Positions 16,018 through 25,138 are shown, counted from the stretch's first letter. The stretch: DNA of 64,000 nt from Streptomyces sp. Q6 (GCF_036967205.1 NZ_CP146022.1:3224001-3288000); one strand, 5' to 3'. The notes: a model not told the origin generated them from the sequence alone. Numbers and translations: made by a program.

Positions 16018-16578
16018 ACCGAGCCCGATCTGATGGAACTGCTCGGCGTGAGTCGCAACTCCGTGCGAGAGGCGCTCAAGGCGTTGCGGGCGATGGGCAT
16101 CGTCGAGGTCCGGCGCGGGGTCGGCACGTACGTCGGGGCGATGTCGATGGCCCCGACGGTCGAGGGCCTCGCCTTCAGGACCGTCGCGGCGCACCACCGC
16201 GGCGAGGACAGCCTGCTCCAGTTCAGCGAACCGCGCGAGGCCGTCGAGACCGGGCTCGTGGCGCGTCTGGCGGGCCGGGCGGACGCGGACCTCGCCGAAC
16301 TCGACGCCCTGGTGGGCCGGATGGAGAAGGGCGCCGCCGCCACCGACCGCGCCTTTCACGCCACGCTCCACCGCAGCCTCAGCAATCCGCCGCTCATCGA
16401 GGTGACGGAGGCGTTCCGGGAGGCGTTCCACCGGGTGCGCACCGACCTCGTGGACGTACCACAGGACCCGGAAGTGACCAGTCGTCAGTACTGCGAGATC
16501 CTGGACGCCGTACGCTCCGGCGACGTGGGGCGCGCGGAACGGGCGATACGGGAGCACTTCGGGAACATTCGCCTCTGA
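16018..16578 (+). pseudogene. 5'-truncated GntR/FadR-family (FCD) regulator
   Basis: The frame reads TEPDLMELLGVSRNSVREALKALRAMGIVEVRRGVGTYVG and continues through a helical FCD ligand domain to REHFGNIRL, so the C-terminal 85% is intact. Normal family members have about 35 more residues before TE..L, including the first helix of the winged HTH. Upstream of 16018 the frame continues open to the tRNA terminator but contains no ATG, GTG or TTG and no homology. ATG 16033 lacks a ribosome site and starts inside the HTH. The 5' end was probably lost by an event at the tRNA. It could still be expressed as an effector-binding fragment. Confidence 0.7.
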
Positions 16579-16931
16579 GTGACCGCAACCCCACAGCAAG
16601 ACCGGTAAACACCGTGTTTCGCTCCGTATCGCCCTTGCGATCATGAGGCGGGGCGCAGCACCCTATCCTGGAGCCATTGGCTCCAATGAGGCTTACGGTG
16701 CAAGGCAGTTGAAGCACGCACGGAGCGGTTGCGCAGCGCGGGGGCGGGGGCCCCCGTTCATGAAGAGATGTCGAGGGGGGCATCATGCAACCGGAAGGTG
16801 CTCGTTCCAGTCTTAGAGAGGGTGGGACGGTGGCCTGCCACTGATACGTCAGGGAAAGGTCGAGGGGGACCGGACTCCGACGGAAGGACCGACGACCACG
16901 CGGTGACTCGCGTGCGGGGGGATGACTCATC
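16579..16931. promoter_or_regulatory. 353-bp leader of the cslA operon with a 7-bp inverted repeat
   Basis: No gene is visible. TGGAGCC-att-GGCTCCA at 16669-16685 is a perfect 7-3-7 inverted repeat next to a possible -10 (ctatcct), so it is a candidate operator. The remaining about 245 bp up to the cslA ATG is long for a Streptomyces leader and contains short G-rich hairpins, for example gggggcgggggccccc near 16741. I could not match it to a known riboswitch. Confidence 0.45.
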
Positions 16932-18878
16932 ATGACGTCGACGCCGACGGGCGCCCGCGAGGGCTTCGACCCGTCCCAGACCACCCAGCTGCGCGTGCCA
17001 CCGCACCGCACAGGGGGCTTCCGACGCATCAAGAAGACACTGCCGCGGTACGACTACGAGCACTACAGCCGGCTAGCCGGACCCCTCACCCAGCCCGATC
17101 CGAACAAGCCCTACGAGGTGCAGTACCGCTCGCTGCTCTCGCAGGAGACGCACCGGATACGCGCCGCGCTCATGCTCGGCGCCGCGCCGCTGCTCTCCCT
17201 GGTGCTGCTGTTCTGGCTGCTCCAGCCCGAGCACTGGACCGAGCGCGACTACGTCCAGTACGACTTCCTGCCGGCGCTGGACATCGTGATGCTGGTCGCG
17301 ATCGGCCTCATCGAGTTCTTCCGCTGCATGAACGTGCTGTCGAACGCGCACGCCACCCTCGTCGCCCGCGACCCGATCCCCGTGGTGCCCGAGACCGGCA
17401 CGAGAGTGGCGTTCCTGACGTCGTTCGTGCCCGGCAAGGAGCCGCTCGGGATGGTGACGAAGACCCTGGAGGCAGCGGTCAAGCTGCGCCACCGGGGCCT
17501 TCTTCACATCTGGCTGCTCGACGAGGGCGACGACCCGGAGGTCAAGGAGGTCTGCGAGCGGCTCGGCGTGCACCACTTCTCCCGCAAGGGAGTCGCGAAG
17601 TGGAACCAGGCCAAGGGCCCGCACCGCGCCAAGACCAAGCACGGCAACTACAACGCCTGGCTGGACGCGCACGGCGACGACTACGACTTCTTCGCCTCGG
17701 TCGACACCGACCACGTGCCGCTGCCCAACTACCTGGAGCGGATGCTCGGCTTCTTCCGCGACCCGAACGTGGGCTTCGTCATCGGCCCCCAGGTGTACGG
17801 CAACTACGACAACTTCGTCACCAAGGCCGCCGAGTCGCAGCAGTTCCTGTTCCACGCGCTGATCCAGCGCGCGGGCAACCGCTACGGATCGCCGATGTTC
17901 GTCGGCACGTCCAACGCCGTACGGATCAAGACGCTGAAGCAGATCGGCGGTCTGTACGACTCGATCACCGAGGACATGGCGACCGGTTTCGAGATCCACC
18001 GCGCCAAGAACCCGGCCACCGGCAAGAAGTGGCGTTCCGTGTACACGCCGGACGTGCTCGCCGTGGGTGAGGGCCCCAGCGCCTGGACCGACTTCTTCAC
18101 GCAGCAGATGCGCTGGTCGCGCGGTACGTACGAGACGATCCTCAAGCAGTACTGGAAGGGCTTCTTCACGCTCCCGCCGAGCAAGCTCTTCAACTACACG
18201 ATGATGATCATCTTCTACCCGATGGCCGCGATGAACTGGATCCTGGCGGCGCTGAGTTGTGCGCTGTTCCTCGGTCTGGGCGCCTCGGGTGTGAACATCG
18301 ACCCGACGATCTGGCTGATGCTGTACGGCAACGCCTCGGCGCTGCAGATCGGCCTCTACATCTGGAACCGCCGGCACAACGTGTCGCCGCACGAGCCCGA
18401 GGGCTCCGGCGGTGTCGCCGGCATGGTGATGTCCGCGCTGTCGGCGCCGCTGTACGCGAAGGCGCTCATCGACTCGCTGCTGCGCCGCAAGAGCAAGTTC
18501 GTCGTCACCCCCAAGGGCGACTCCGCCAGCCCCGACCGCTGGTTCGGGACGTTCCGCTACCACTGGTACTTCATCTTGATCTTCGCCGGTTCGATCGGCG
18601 CGGGCTTCGCCCTCGGCCACTCGCACCCGGCGATGATCACCTGGGCCTGCTTCGCCCTCCTGATCACCGCGACGCCGATGTTCGCCTGGCGCTACATGCT
18701 GCGGCAGGACAAGAAGAAGCCCAAGCCGCCCGTCGACGCCACGCCCGAGCAGCAGCCGGTCCAGCAGGCCGCGCAGCCGCACGGCGTCCCGCAGCAGAAG
18801 CCCAGTTGGGCCGCCGGCCGCGGTGACGGGGGCAACGACCAGACCATGCAGATCTCCCTGGGGGGACGTAACAAGTGA
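16932..18878 (+). CDS. cslA: cellulose-synthase-like glycosyltransferase CslA
   Basis: A 648-aa family-2 processive glycosyltransferase. Catalytic motifs are intact: D198 in LLDEGDD, DxD at 258-260 (SVDTD), TED at 346-348 and QxxRW at 391-395 (QQMRW). Two membrane helices precede the GT domain (about 80-97 and 112-130), and at least four follow to residue about 600. The tail is Pro/Gln-rich. It makes the beta-glucan at hyphal tips needed for attachment and development in Streptomyces and works with GlxA, which is encoded next with a GTGA overlap. PilZ is not evident. Confidence 0.95.
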   Translation: MTSTPTGAREGFDPSQTTQLRVPPHRTGGFRRIKKTLPRYDYEHYSRLAGPLTQPDPNKPYEVQYRSLLSQETHRIRAALMLGAAPLLSLVLLFWLLQPEHWTERDYVQYDFLPALDIVMLVAIGLIEFFRCMNVLSNAHATLVARDPIPVVPETGTRVAFLTSFVPGKEPLGMVTKTLEAAVKLRHRGLLHIWLLDEGDDPEVKEVCERLGVHHFSRKGVAKWNQAKGPHRAKTKHGNYNAWLDAHGDDYDFFASVDTDHVPLPNYLERMLGFFRDPNVGFVIGPQVYGNYDNFVTKAAESQQFLFHALIQRAGNRYGSPMFVGTSNAVRIKTLKQIGGLYDSITEDMATGFEIHRAKNPATGKKWRSVYTPDVLAVGEGPSAWTDFFTQQMRWSRGTYETILKQYWKGFFTLPPSKLFNYTMMIIFYPMAAMNWILAALSCALFLGLGASGVNIDPTIWLMLYGNASALQIGLYIWNRRHNVSPHEPEGSGGVAGMVMSALSAPLYAKALIDSLLRRKSKFVVTPKGDSASPDRWFGTFRYHWYFILIFAGSIGAGFALGHSHPAMITWACFALLITATPMFAWRYMLRQDKKKPKPPVDATPEQQPVQQAAQPHGVPQQKPSWAAGRGDGGNDQTMQISLGGRNK

Positions 18879-20812
18879 AAGACGGTGCGAGCCGCCGCCG
18901 TGCCCGACGCATAGCCATCGGCACGGTGGTGGTACTGGCGCTGGCCGGGATGAACGGACCCTGGCTGTATCGCTTCGGGTCGGCCAAGTACCACGAGTAC
19001 AAGATCAACAGGCCGGAGTACAAAGCCGAGAACGGGCACTGGGACGTCGTCGAGTTCCCCCAGGACATGCGCCTCAACACGATCCACGCGGCGCTGCTCC
19101 ACACCGGGAAGATCCTGCTGGTCGCCGGGTCGGGGAACAACCAGAAGAACTTCGACGCGAAGAAGTTCGACACCCGGCTCTACGACCCGGTCAAGAAGAC
19201 CATCAAGAAGATCCCCACGCCCAGCGACCTGTTCTGCACCGGACACACCCAGTTGGCGAACGGGAACCTGCTGATCGCGGGCGGCACGAAGAAGTACGAG
19301 AAGCTCAAGGGCGACGTCACCAAGGCCGGCGGCCTGATGATCGTCCACAACGAGGACCCGGACGCGCCCAAGACCATCAAGGCCGGCACGAAGTTCACCG
19401 GCAAGGAGAACGGCAAGACGTTCGTCTCCGACATCAACATCACGGTCGAGCGCGCCAAGAAGGTCTTCGACCCGAACACCGGCAAGTTCCTGCGCAACGA
19501 ACCGGGCATCGGCCGGGTCTACGTCGAGGCCCAGAAGTCCGGCGCGAAGTACGAGACGGGCACCCAGGACAACTACCGGGTCCAGGGCCTGACCGGCGCC
19601 GACGCGCGCAACGTGTACGGCATCGCGCAGAAGCTCGCCCTGGACAAGAAGGACTTCCAGGGGATCAAGGACAGCTACGAGTTCGACCCGGTCGCCGAGA
19701 AGTACATCAAGGTCGACCCGATGAACGAGGCGCGCTGGTACCCCACGCTGACCACGCTCTCGGACGGCAAGGTCCTCTCCGTCTCCGGCCTCGACGACAT
19801 CGGGCAGCTGGTCCCCGGCAAGAACGAGATCTACGACCCGAAGACGAAGAAGTGGACGTACCTGGCGAAGCAGCGCCAGTTCCCGACGTACCCGGCGCTG
19901 TTCCAGATGGAGAACGGCAAGATCTTCTACTCGGGCGCCAACGCGGGCTACGGCCCGGACGACGTCGGCCGCAAGCCCGGCGTCTGGGACCTGAAGACCA
20001 ACAAGTTCCAGAAGATCCCCGGCCTCTCCGACGCGAACATGATGGAGACGGCGGGCACGGTCGAGCTGCCGCCCGCGCAGAACCAGAAGTACATGGTGAT
20101 CGGCGGTGGCGGCGTCGGCGAGTCCAAGCTCTCCAGCAACAAGACCCGCATCGTCGACCTGAAGGACGCGAACCCGAAGTTCGTCGACGGCCCGACGCTG
20201 GAGAAGGGCACGCGCTACCCGCAGTCCTCGATCCTGCCCGACGACTCGATCCTGGTCTCCGGCGGCTCCGAGGACTACCGCGGGCGCGGTGACTCCAACA
20301 TCCTCCAGGCGCGGCTCTACGACACGAGCACCAACTCCTTCAAGCAGGTCGCCGACCCCGCCGTGGGGCGCAACTACCACTCGGGATCGCTGCTCCTGCC
20401 CGACGGCCGCGTGCTGTTCTTCGGCTCGGACTCGCTCTACGCGGACAAGGCCAACACCAAGCCCGGCACGTTCGAGCAGCGCATCGAGATCTACACGCCG
20501 CCGTATCTGTACCGGGACTCGCGGCCGACCCTGGACGGCGCCGAGAAGACCGTCGAGCGGGGCGGTTCGGCGACGTACCGGACGGACCACGCGTCGTCGA
20601 TCAAGACGGCCCGGCTGATCAGGCCGAGCGCGTCGACGCACGTCACGGACGTCGACCAGACGTCCATCGCCCTCGACCTGAAGAAGTCGGCCGACTCGAT
20701 CACGGTGACCGTGCCGAAGAGCAGCGCGCTCGTCGAATCGGGCTGGTACATGCTGTTCGTCACGGACGACGAGGGAACGCCCAGCAAGGCGCAGTGGGTG
20801 CACGTGCCCTAG
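18875..20812 (+). CDS. glxA: radical copper oxidase GlxA (galactose-oxidase-like)
   Basis: A 645-aa protein with an N-terminal membrane anchor (residues 13-30) and seven kelch-like blades. Active-site residues correspond to the galactose-oxidase set: Cys121 (DLFCTGH) and Tyr289 for the Cys-Tyr crosslink, stacking Trp288 (NEARWYPT), axial Tyr501, and copper ligands His502 (RNYHSG) and His589 (ASTHVTD). A C-terminal Ig-like domain ends the protein. It acts outside the membrane on the nascent glycan. The GTG start overlaps the cslA stop, so synthase and oxidase are translationally coupled. Confidence 0.95.
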   Translation: MKDGASRRRARRIAIGTVVVLALAGMNGPWLYRFGSAKYHEYKINRPEYKAENGHWDVVEFPQDMRLNTIHAALLHTGKILLVAGSGNNQKNFDAKKFDTRLYDPVKKTIKKIPTPSDLFCTGHTQLANGNLLIAGGTKKYEKLKGDVTKAGGLMIVHNEDPDAPKTIKAGTKFTGKENGKTFVSDINITVERAKKVFDPNTGKFLRNEPGIGRVYVEAQKSGAKYETGTQDNYRVQGLTGADARNVYGIAQKLALDKKDFQGIKDSYEFDPVAEKYIKVDPMNEARWYPTLTTLSDGKVLSVSGLDDIGQLVPGKNEIYDPKTKKWTYLAKQRQFPTYPALFQMENGKIFYSGANAGYGPDDVGRKPGVWDLKTNKFQKIPGLSDANMMETAGTVELPPAQNQKYMVIGGGGVGESKLSSNKTRIVDLKDANPKFVDGPTLEKGTRYPQSSILPDDSILVSGGSEDYRGRGDSNILQARLYDTSTNSFKQVADPAVGRNYHSGSLLLPDGRVLFFGSDSLYADKANTKPGTFEQRIEIYTPPYLYRDSRPTLDGAEKTVERGGSATYRTDHASSIKTARLIRPSASTHVTDVDQTSIALDLKKSADSITVTVPKSSALVESGWYMLFVTDDEGTPSKAQWVHVP

Positions 20813-20831
20813 GGGGCTCTCCACCACGAAG

Positions 20832-20863
20832 AAGGGGCGCGGGAGTCGGTCCCGCGCCCCTTT
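20832..20863. terminator. strong bidirectional terminator
   Basis: A perfect 13-bp stem (aaggggcgcggga / tcccgcgcccctt) with a 5-nt loop, ending in TTT. It lies between the convergent glxA and cslZ genes. Confidence 0.9.
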
Positions 20864-20886
20864 CGCGCATCCGCACCCCAGGGCGG

Positions 20887-21888
20887 CTAGCTGCCCGCCT
20901 CGGCGAGCTTCACCGCGTACTCGCCCCACCACTCGCCGGCCTTGGGCCCGCCCTTGCACGTGCCGTCCGACTCGCCCGGCCGCTTGACCCACAGGTACGC
21001 CTTCACCAGGGGGTCGTTCGTCTTGGTCGTCGGGGACTCGCCGAGGGCCCGGCCCGGCGGGTTGCACCAGCGCTCGTCGGCGGCGCCGCCGGTGTACGGC
21101 CCGTTCCCGTTCCGGCTCGTGTCGACGACGAACGGCTTGTTGCCGACCTTCGCCGACAGCTCCTTGCCGTACTTCACCGATTCCTCGGTGGTGTAGAAGT
21201 TCGACACGTTCACTGAGAAGCCGTCGGCCTGGTCGATGCCGGACCACTGCAACGGCTGGAAGATCTGGTCCGGCTTGCCCCAGCCCGCGTTGCCCGCGTC
21301 GAGGTACACCGTGGTGTTCTTCAGCGACTTGAGCTTGCCGATGGCGCCCTTGAGCAGGTCGTAGCGCTCCTCGTGGAACTGCTCCGGGGTGCAGTTGTCC
21401 ACCATGTGCTGCACGGCGTCCGGCTCCAGGATCACCGTCGCGGGACGGTCCCCGATCCCGGCCGCGACCTGGTCGATGAACTCCCGGTACGCGTTGCCGT
21501 CGGCGGCGCCGCCCTGCGAGTAGTTGCCGCAGTCGCGGTGCGGGATGTTGTAGACGACGAGCAGCGCGTCCCGGTCCGCCTTCTTGGCGGCCTCCGTGTA
21601 ACCGCGGGCCTGCTCCTCCGCGTTCTCCGGAATGATCCACTCACCGCTGGGCTGTTCCGCGATCTTGCGGACCGCCGCGGCCTGGTCGTCCTTGCCGTCC
21701 TCCTCCAGCGCCGACACGGCCTTCGCGGCCTTGCTCTCGGGGTTGACCCAGAACGGGTCGGCGCTCTTCGGCTGCTGCTTGACCGGAGGCGTCGTGGAGT
21801 TTTCGTCGCCCTTGCCTCCGGAGGAACACGCGGACACGAGCAGCGCCGCCCCCACGACGACCGCTCCAGCCCTCAGTTTCCGGTACAT
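20887..21888 (-). CDS. cslZ: GH6 endoglucanase lipoprotein CslZ
   Basis: 333 aa from ATG 21888 (GGGGGA 4 bp upstream). The signal ends in the lipobox LLVSAC, so it is a lipoprotein. The GH6 domain has YNIPHRDCGNYSQGG, the catalytic acid in ILEPDAVQH, YLDAGNAGWG and VDTSRNGNG. It should cleave beta-1,4-glucan and may edit the polymer made by CslA/GlxA. It is convergent with glxA, not in the same operon, as in S. coelicolor. Confidence 0.92.
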   Translation of the reverse strand: MYRKLRAGAVVVGAALLVSACSSGGKGDENSTTPPVKQQPKSADPFWVNPESKAAKAVSALEEDGKDDQAAAVRKIAEQPSGEWIIPENAEEQARGYTEAAKKADRDALLVVYNIPHRDCGNYSQGGAADGNAYREFIDQVAAGIGDRPATVILEPDAVQHMVDNCTPEQFHEERYDLLKGAIGKLKSLKNTTVYLDAGNAGWGKPDQIFQPLQWSGIDQADGFSVNVSNFYTTEESVKYGKELSAKVGNKPFVVDTSRNGNGPYTGGAADERWCNPPGRALGESPTTKTNDPLVKAYLWVKRPGESDGTCKGGPKAGEWWGEYAVKLAEAGS

Positions 21889-22051
21889 CCACTCCCCCTT
21901 GGGTGCACAGTTGGTGTTCTCAATCGTGGCATACGCCTCGACGGGGTCACGAGGCCGGACATGGCTTGTCAAAGACCTGTTACACCCCCCTGCCGTATGG
22001 GTAGGCGGCGTCCATGCGGGGCACGGCCAGTGGCACAGAAGGGATGAGGAC

Positions 22052-22804
22052 ATGTCGCACCCACCCCGTGAACTCCGGCTCGCCACAGCCCTCGTCGAGT
22101 TCTCGGACACCCTCCTCGACAGGTTCGACCCTCACCGGTACCTGGGACGTCTGGCCGACCACTGCGTGGACCTGCTCGAAGCGCGCGGCGCGGGGGTGAG
22201 TCTGCATGATCCGGGCGGACCTCCCGGGGCGATCGTCAAGAGCTCCGAACAACCCCGTCTCGTCGAGCGGTTACTGGTCGCTTCCCCGTCGGCCAGTCCC
22301 GTTCACGACTGCCTGCGGACGGGGAAGCCGGTGGAGCCGGTCTCCCTCACCTCCGAGGACGCGGTGGCGCGCTGGCCCGTCTTCACGGCGGTCGCCCTGC
22401 GGCACGGCATCACCGCCACCTACGCGGTTCCCCTGCAACGCCGCGACGACACGTTCGGCGCCCTCGGCATCTTCACACCGGAACTCCCTTCCGGCGACGA
22501 GGAGTTGGCGATTGCACAGTCCCTGGCCGACGCGGCCGCCCTCGGACTGGCCAATCAGCGCGCCTACGCCCAGCACAGGGAGTTGGCGGGCCAGCTCCAA
22601 CAGGCACTTGCCAGCCGTGTGCGAGTCGAACAGGCAAAGGGCATGCTGGCCGAACGCTGGAAGACCGAGCCGGACGCCGCGTTCTCGATATTGCGGCAGT
22701 ACGCACGCAGGAACCGACTGCCGATCGACCAGGTCTCCCACAGCGTGATCAAACGGCTCCTGACCGACGCCCAGTTGCGCCCCGACAAGCCCGGACCTGC
22801 GTGA
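22052..22804 (+). CDS. GAF-ANTAR regulator
   Basis: 250 aa. ATG 22052 follows AGAAGGG by 8 bp. A GAF sensory domain occupies residues about 15-165. The C-terminal ANTAR RNA-binding domain is RVRVEQAKGMLAERWKTEPDAAFSILRQYARRNRLPIDQV. ANTAR proteins bind dual hairpins in leaders and prevent transcription termination. It diverges from cslZ, with 163 bp between starts, so a shared promoter region is possible. The GAF ligand and RNA target are unknown. Confidence 0.88.
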   Translation: MSHPPRELRLATALVEFSDTLLDRFDPHRYLGRLADHCVDLLEARGAGVSLHDPGGPPGAIVKSSEQPRLVERLLVASPSASPVHDCLRTGKPVEPVSLTSEDAVARWPVFTAVALRHGITATYAVPLQRRDDTFGALGIFTPELPSGDEELAIAQSLADAAALGLANQRAYAQHRELAGQLQQALASRVRVEQAKGMLAERWKTEPDAAFSILRQYARRNRLPIDQVSHSVIKRLLTDAQLRPDKPGPA

Positions 22805-23016
22805 AAACCCGTCGCCACCTGCGACGACCACGTTGAGCAACCATCTTCACACTTGGCGTCAATCACCCTCTAGGCCGCGACGCCCATCCGTTCTAGAGTC
22901 TGACGCAGCGGCCCGAGCCCCCGGCCACACCACCCAGACCAGGATGACTTCCTCACACCTCCCGCGCCGGCGCCGGGTTACTCCCGCAGCCCGCTGCGCG
23001 CGCGGTCGAGGACCAG

Positions 23017-23056
23017 CCCGGCCGGCGGCTCCGGGGGGAGCGGGCCGCCGGCCGGG
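23017..23056. terminator. terminator of the sortase operon
   Basis: A perfect 13-bp GC-only stem (CCCGGCCGGCGGC / GCCGCCGGCCGGG) with a 14-nt loop, 11 bp beyond the sortase stop codon. Confidence 0.8.
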
Positions 23057-23066
23057 CCAGGTGCTC

Positions 23067-23738
23067 TCAACCCGCCTTCGTCGGCGCCTCGTCGATGCCG
23101 GACAGGTACGCGGAGACGACGACGTTCGCCGTGTACGTCCGCGACGCCTTGTCGAAGGTCCCGCCGCACGTGATCAGGCGGAGTTCGGCGCGGTCGCCGT
23201 GGTGCGGCCCGTACGCCTTGTGCGGGTCGAAGTCGCGGCGCGAGTAGACCTGGACGTCGTCGACGGTGAACTCGGCGACCGACCCGTCGTCGCGCACCAC
23301 CCGCACCTCGTCACCGGGCCGGGCCTCGCTGAGGTGGTAGAAGACGGCGGGCCGGGTCTCGGTGTCCACGTGCCCGACGAACAGGGACGTGCCGCGCTCC
23401 CCCGGTTCGACCCCGTCGCCGTACCAGCCGACGACGCCGGCCTGGTCGTAGGGCGGGGGGTCGATGGCACCGCCGCCGTCCAGGCCGCGGGGGACGACCG
23501 GCGCCTGGATGTGCAGCGCGGAGACGTCGACGCGCTGGGGCTTCGCGGCCTTGACGGGTTTGTGGGCGGCGGGCAGGGCGACGCCGAGCGGGCGGCCCAC
23601 GGCGGCCGCGTCGCCGGTGGTCGGCGACGACAGGTTCACCTCGGTGATCTCGCGGCCCCACAGCCACAGGCCGAGCAGCAGCACCGCCCAGGCGAGGCCG
23701 GTGATCAGCCGTCCGGCGCCGCCCGACCGTTCGCTCAT
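23067..23738 (-). CDS. class F sortase
   Basis: A 223-aa membrane-anchored transpeptidase with one N-terminal transmembrane helix (residues 10-28). Catalytic residues are His123 (VGHVDTETRP), Cys191 (LITCGGTFD) and Arg200 (ASRTYTANVVVSA). TCGGTFD is typical of class F enzymes of actinobacteria, whose substrates are poorly known. The gene follows a secreted protein with a C-terminal anchor by 7 bp on the same strand, so that protein is the natural candidate partner or substrate. Confidence 0.93.
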   Translation of the reverse strand: MSERSGGAGRLITGLAWAVLLLGLWLWGREITEVNLSSPTTGDAAAVGRPLGVALPAAHKPVKAAKPQRVDVSALHIQAPVVPRGLDGGGAIDPPPYDQAGVVGWYGDGVEPGERGTSLFVGHVDTETRPAVFYHLSEARPGDEVRVVRDDGSVAEFTVDDVQVYSRRDFDPHKAYGPHHGDRAELRLITCGGTFDKASRTYTANVVVSAYLSGIDEAPTKAG

Positions 23739-23745
23739 GGCGTGC

Positions 23746-24288
23746 TCACTGCCGCGAGGACCGGCGGCGCCGGACGCTGCGGAAGGCCACGGCGACCGCG
23801 GCGACCGCGGTGAGGCCGAGGCCGATCAGGGCGTGCCGGGTGCCGGGCCCGTCCTGCACGGCGGCCAGCTGCTCGGCGGCGCCACCGCCTCCGGCGTGCA
23901 CGGGCGCGGTGGGGGTGGGCCGCGGCGACGGGCTGCTGTGGTCGAGGACCCGTACGGTGCCCTTGACCTTGCCGTCGACGCCGTCGCAGGTCACCTTGAT
24001 CTCGTAGTTGCCCGGGGCGACGGACGTCTTCACGCGGGCCTCGGCGAACAGCGTCGGCTGGTCGGCGGAGGGCGCGAGCACCCCGGGCGACACGAAGGCG
24101 TCGGAGTAGGCGCGTCCCGTGGTGCCCTCGCAGCCGGAGACCCGCAGATCGACCTCGGTGCCCGGTGGGACGGCGTACGGGGTGACGGCGATGGATCCGC
24201 CGCCGTCGGCGGCCTGGGCGGCGACCGGGGCGGTCACCAGGACAGCGGCCGCCCCTGCGGCACTCAGAGCAAGCAGACCAGTACGCAT
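23746..24288 (-). CDS. secreted, C-terminally anchored protein, partner of class F sortase
   Basis: 180 aa. It has a signal peptide (cleavage near AQA-ADG), a small beta-rich domain with two Cys (SGCEGTTG and VTCDGVDG) likely forming a disulphide, a Pro/Ser/Thr linker, a transmembrane helix and an Arg-rich tail (RSVRRRRSSRQ). No clear LPxTG sorting motif is visible. It is the first gene of the operon with the class F sortase. Function is unknown beyond a cell-surface role. Confidence 0.8.
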   Translation of the reverse strand: MRTGLLALSAAGAAAVLVTAPVAAQAADGGGSIAVTPYAVPPGTEVDLRVSGCEGTTGRAYSDAFVSPGVLAPSADQPTLFAEARVKTSVAPGNYEIKVTCDGVDGKVKGTVRVLDHSSPSPRPTPTAPVHAGGGGAAEQLAAVQDGPGTRHALIGLGLTAVAAVAVAFRSVRRRRSSRQ

Positions 24289-24358
24289 CGTGAACCTCCT
24301 GATATGTGCAGGTTCACGCGCGCGGCGGCTTTCCGCATCTTGAACGGCCCCGGGGGCC

Positions 24359-25138
24359 TTACACGAGGTCGACCAGATCCGCGATGGAATCGACGACGTG
24401 CGACGGCGTGAACGGGTACTTCTTGATGTCCGCGTCGCTGGTCAGCCCGGTCCGTACGAGGAAGGTCTGCATGCCCGCCTCCAGGCCGGCCAGCACGTCG
24501 GTGTCCATCCGGTCGCCGATCATGGCGCTGGTCTCGGAGTGCGCCCCGATGGCGTTGAGCCCGGTGCGCATCATCAGCGGGTTCGGCTTGCCGGCGAAGT
24601 ACGGCTGCTTCCCGGTCGCCTTGGTGATCAGCGCGGCGACGGCTCCGGTGGCGGGCAGCGGGCCCTCGGTGGAGGGGCCGGTCTCGTCGGGGTTGGTGCA
24701 GATGAAGCGGGCGCCGTCGTTGATCAGCCGGACGGCCTTCGTCATCGCCTCGAAGGAGTAGGTCCGGGTCTCGCCGAGCACCACGTAGTCGGGCGCGTGG
24801 TCGGTGAGCACGTAGCCGATGTCGTGCAGGGCCGTCGTCAGACCGGCCTCGCCGATGACGTACGCGGTGCCGCCGGGGCGCTGGGCGTCCAGGAACTTGG
24901 CGGTGGCCAGGGCGGACGTCCAGATGTTGCCGACCGGCACCTCCAGGCCCATGCGGGTGAGGCGGGCCTGGAGGTCGCGGGCGGTGTAGATGGAGTTGTT
25001 CGTCAGCACCAGGAACGGCTTGCCGGAGTCGCGCAGCCGCTTGATGAACGCGTCGGCGCCGGGAATCGGGACTCCCTCGTGGATGAGCACGCCATCCATG
25101 TCGGTGAGCCACGAGTCGATGGGCTTGCGCTCTGCCAT
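24359..25138 (-). CDS. HAD-IIA family phosphatase (NagD-like)
   Basis: 259 aa from ATG 25138 (AGGAG 8 bp upstream). Motif I is DMDGVLIHEG (Asp nucleophile), motif II LTNN, the Lys lies in AGKPNPLMM, and motif IV is MIGDRMDTDVLAGLEAGM. It should dephosphorylate small sugar phosphates or nucleotides in the cytoplasm. It lies 83 bp downstream of the Tat phosphodiesterase on the same strand, which suggests the two act in succession on a phosphoester. Confidence 0.92.
   Translation of the reverse strand: MAERKPIDSWLTDMDGVLIHEGVPIPGADAFIKRLRDSGKPFLVLTNNSIYTARDLQARLTRMGLEVPVGNIWTSALATAKFLDAQRPGGTAYVIGEAGLTTALHDIGYVLTDHAPDYVVLGETRTYSFEAMTKAVRLINDGARFICTNPDETGPSTEGPLPATGAVAALITKATGKQPYFAGKPNPLMMRTGLNAIGAHSETSAMIGDRMDTDVLAGLEAGMQTFLVRTGLTSDADIKKYPFTPSHVVDSIADLVDLV

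Noticed and set aside
16579-16931. Known riboswitch (c-di-AMP or c-di-GMP class) before cslA
   Set aside because: I could not find the conserved cores of these classes; only small hairpins are visible.
17073-18782. Long open frame antisense to cslA (569 codons)
   Set aside because: High-GC DNA keeps antisense frames open. The sense frame has all CslA catalytic motifs, while this one reads as low-complexity Arg/Val/Gly with no domain.
18692-21640. 982-codon minus-strand frame across glxA and into cslZ
   Set aside because: It crosses two well-supported genes in the wrong frame and has no recognisable motif or ribosome site. GlxA on the plus strand is unambiguous.
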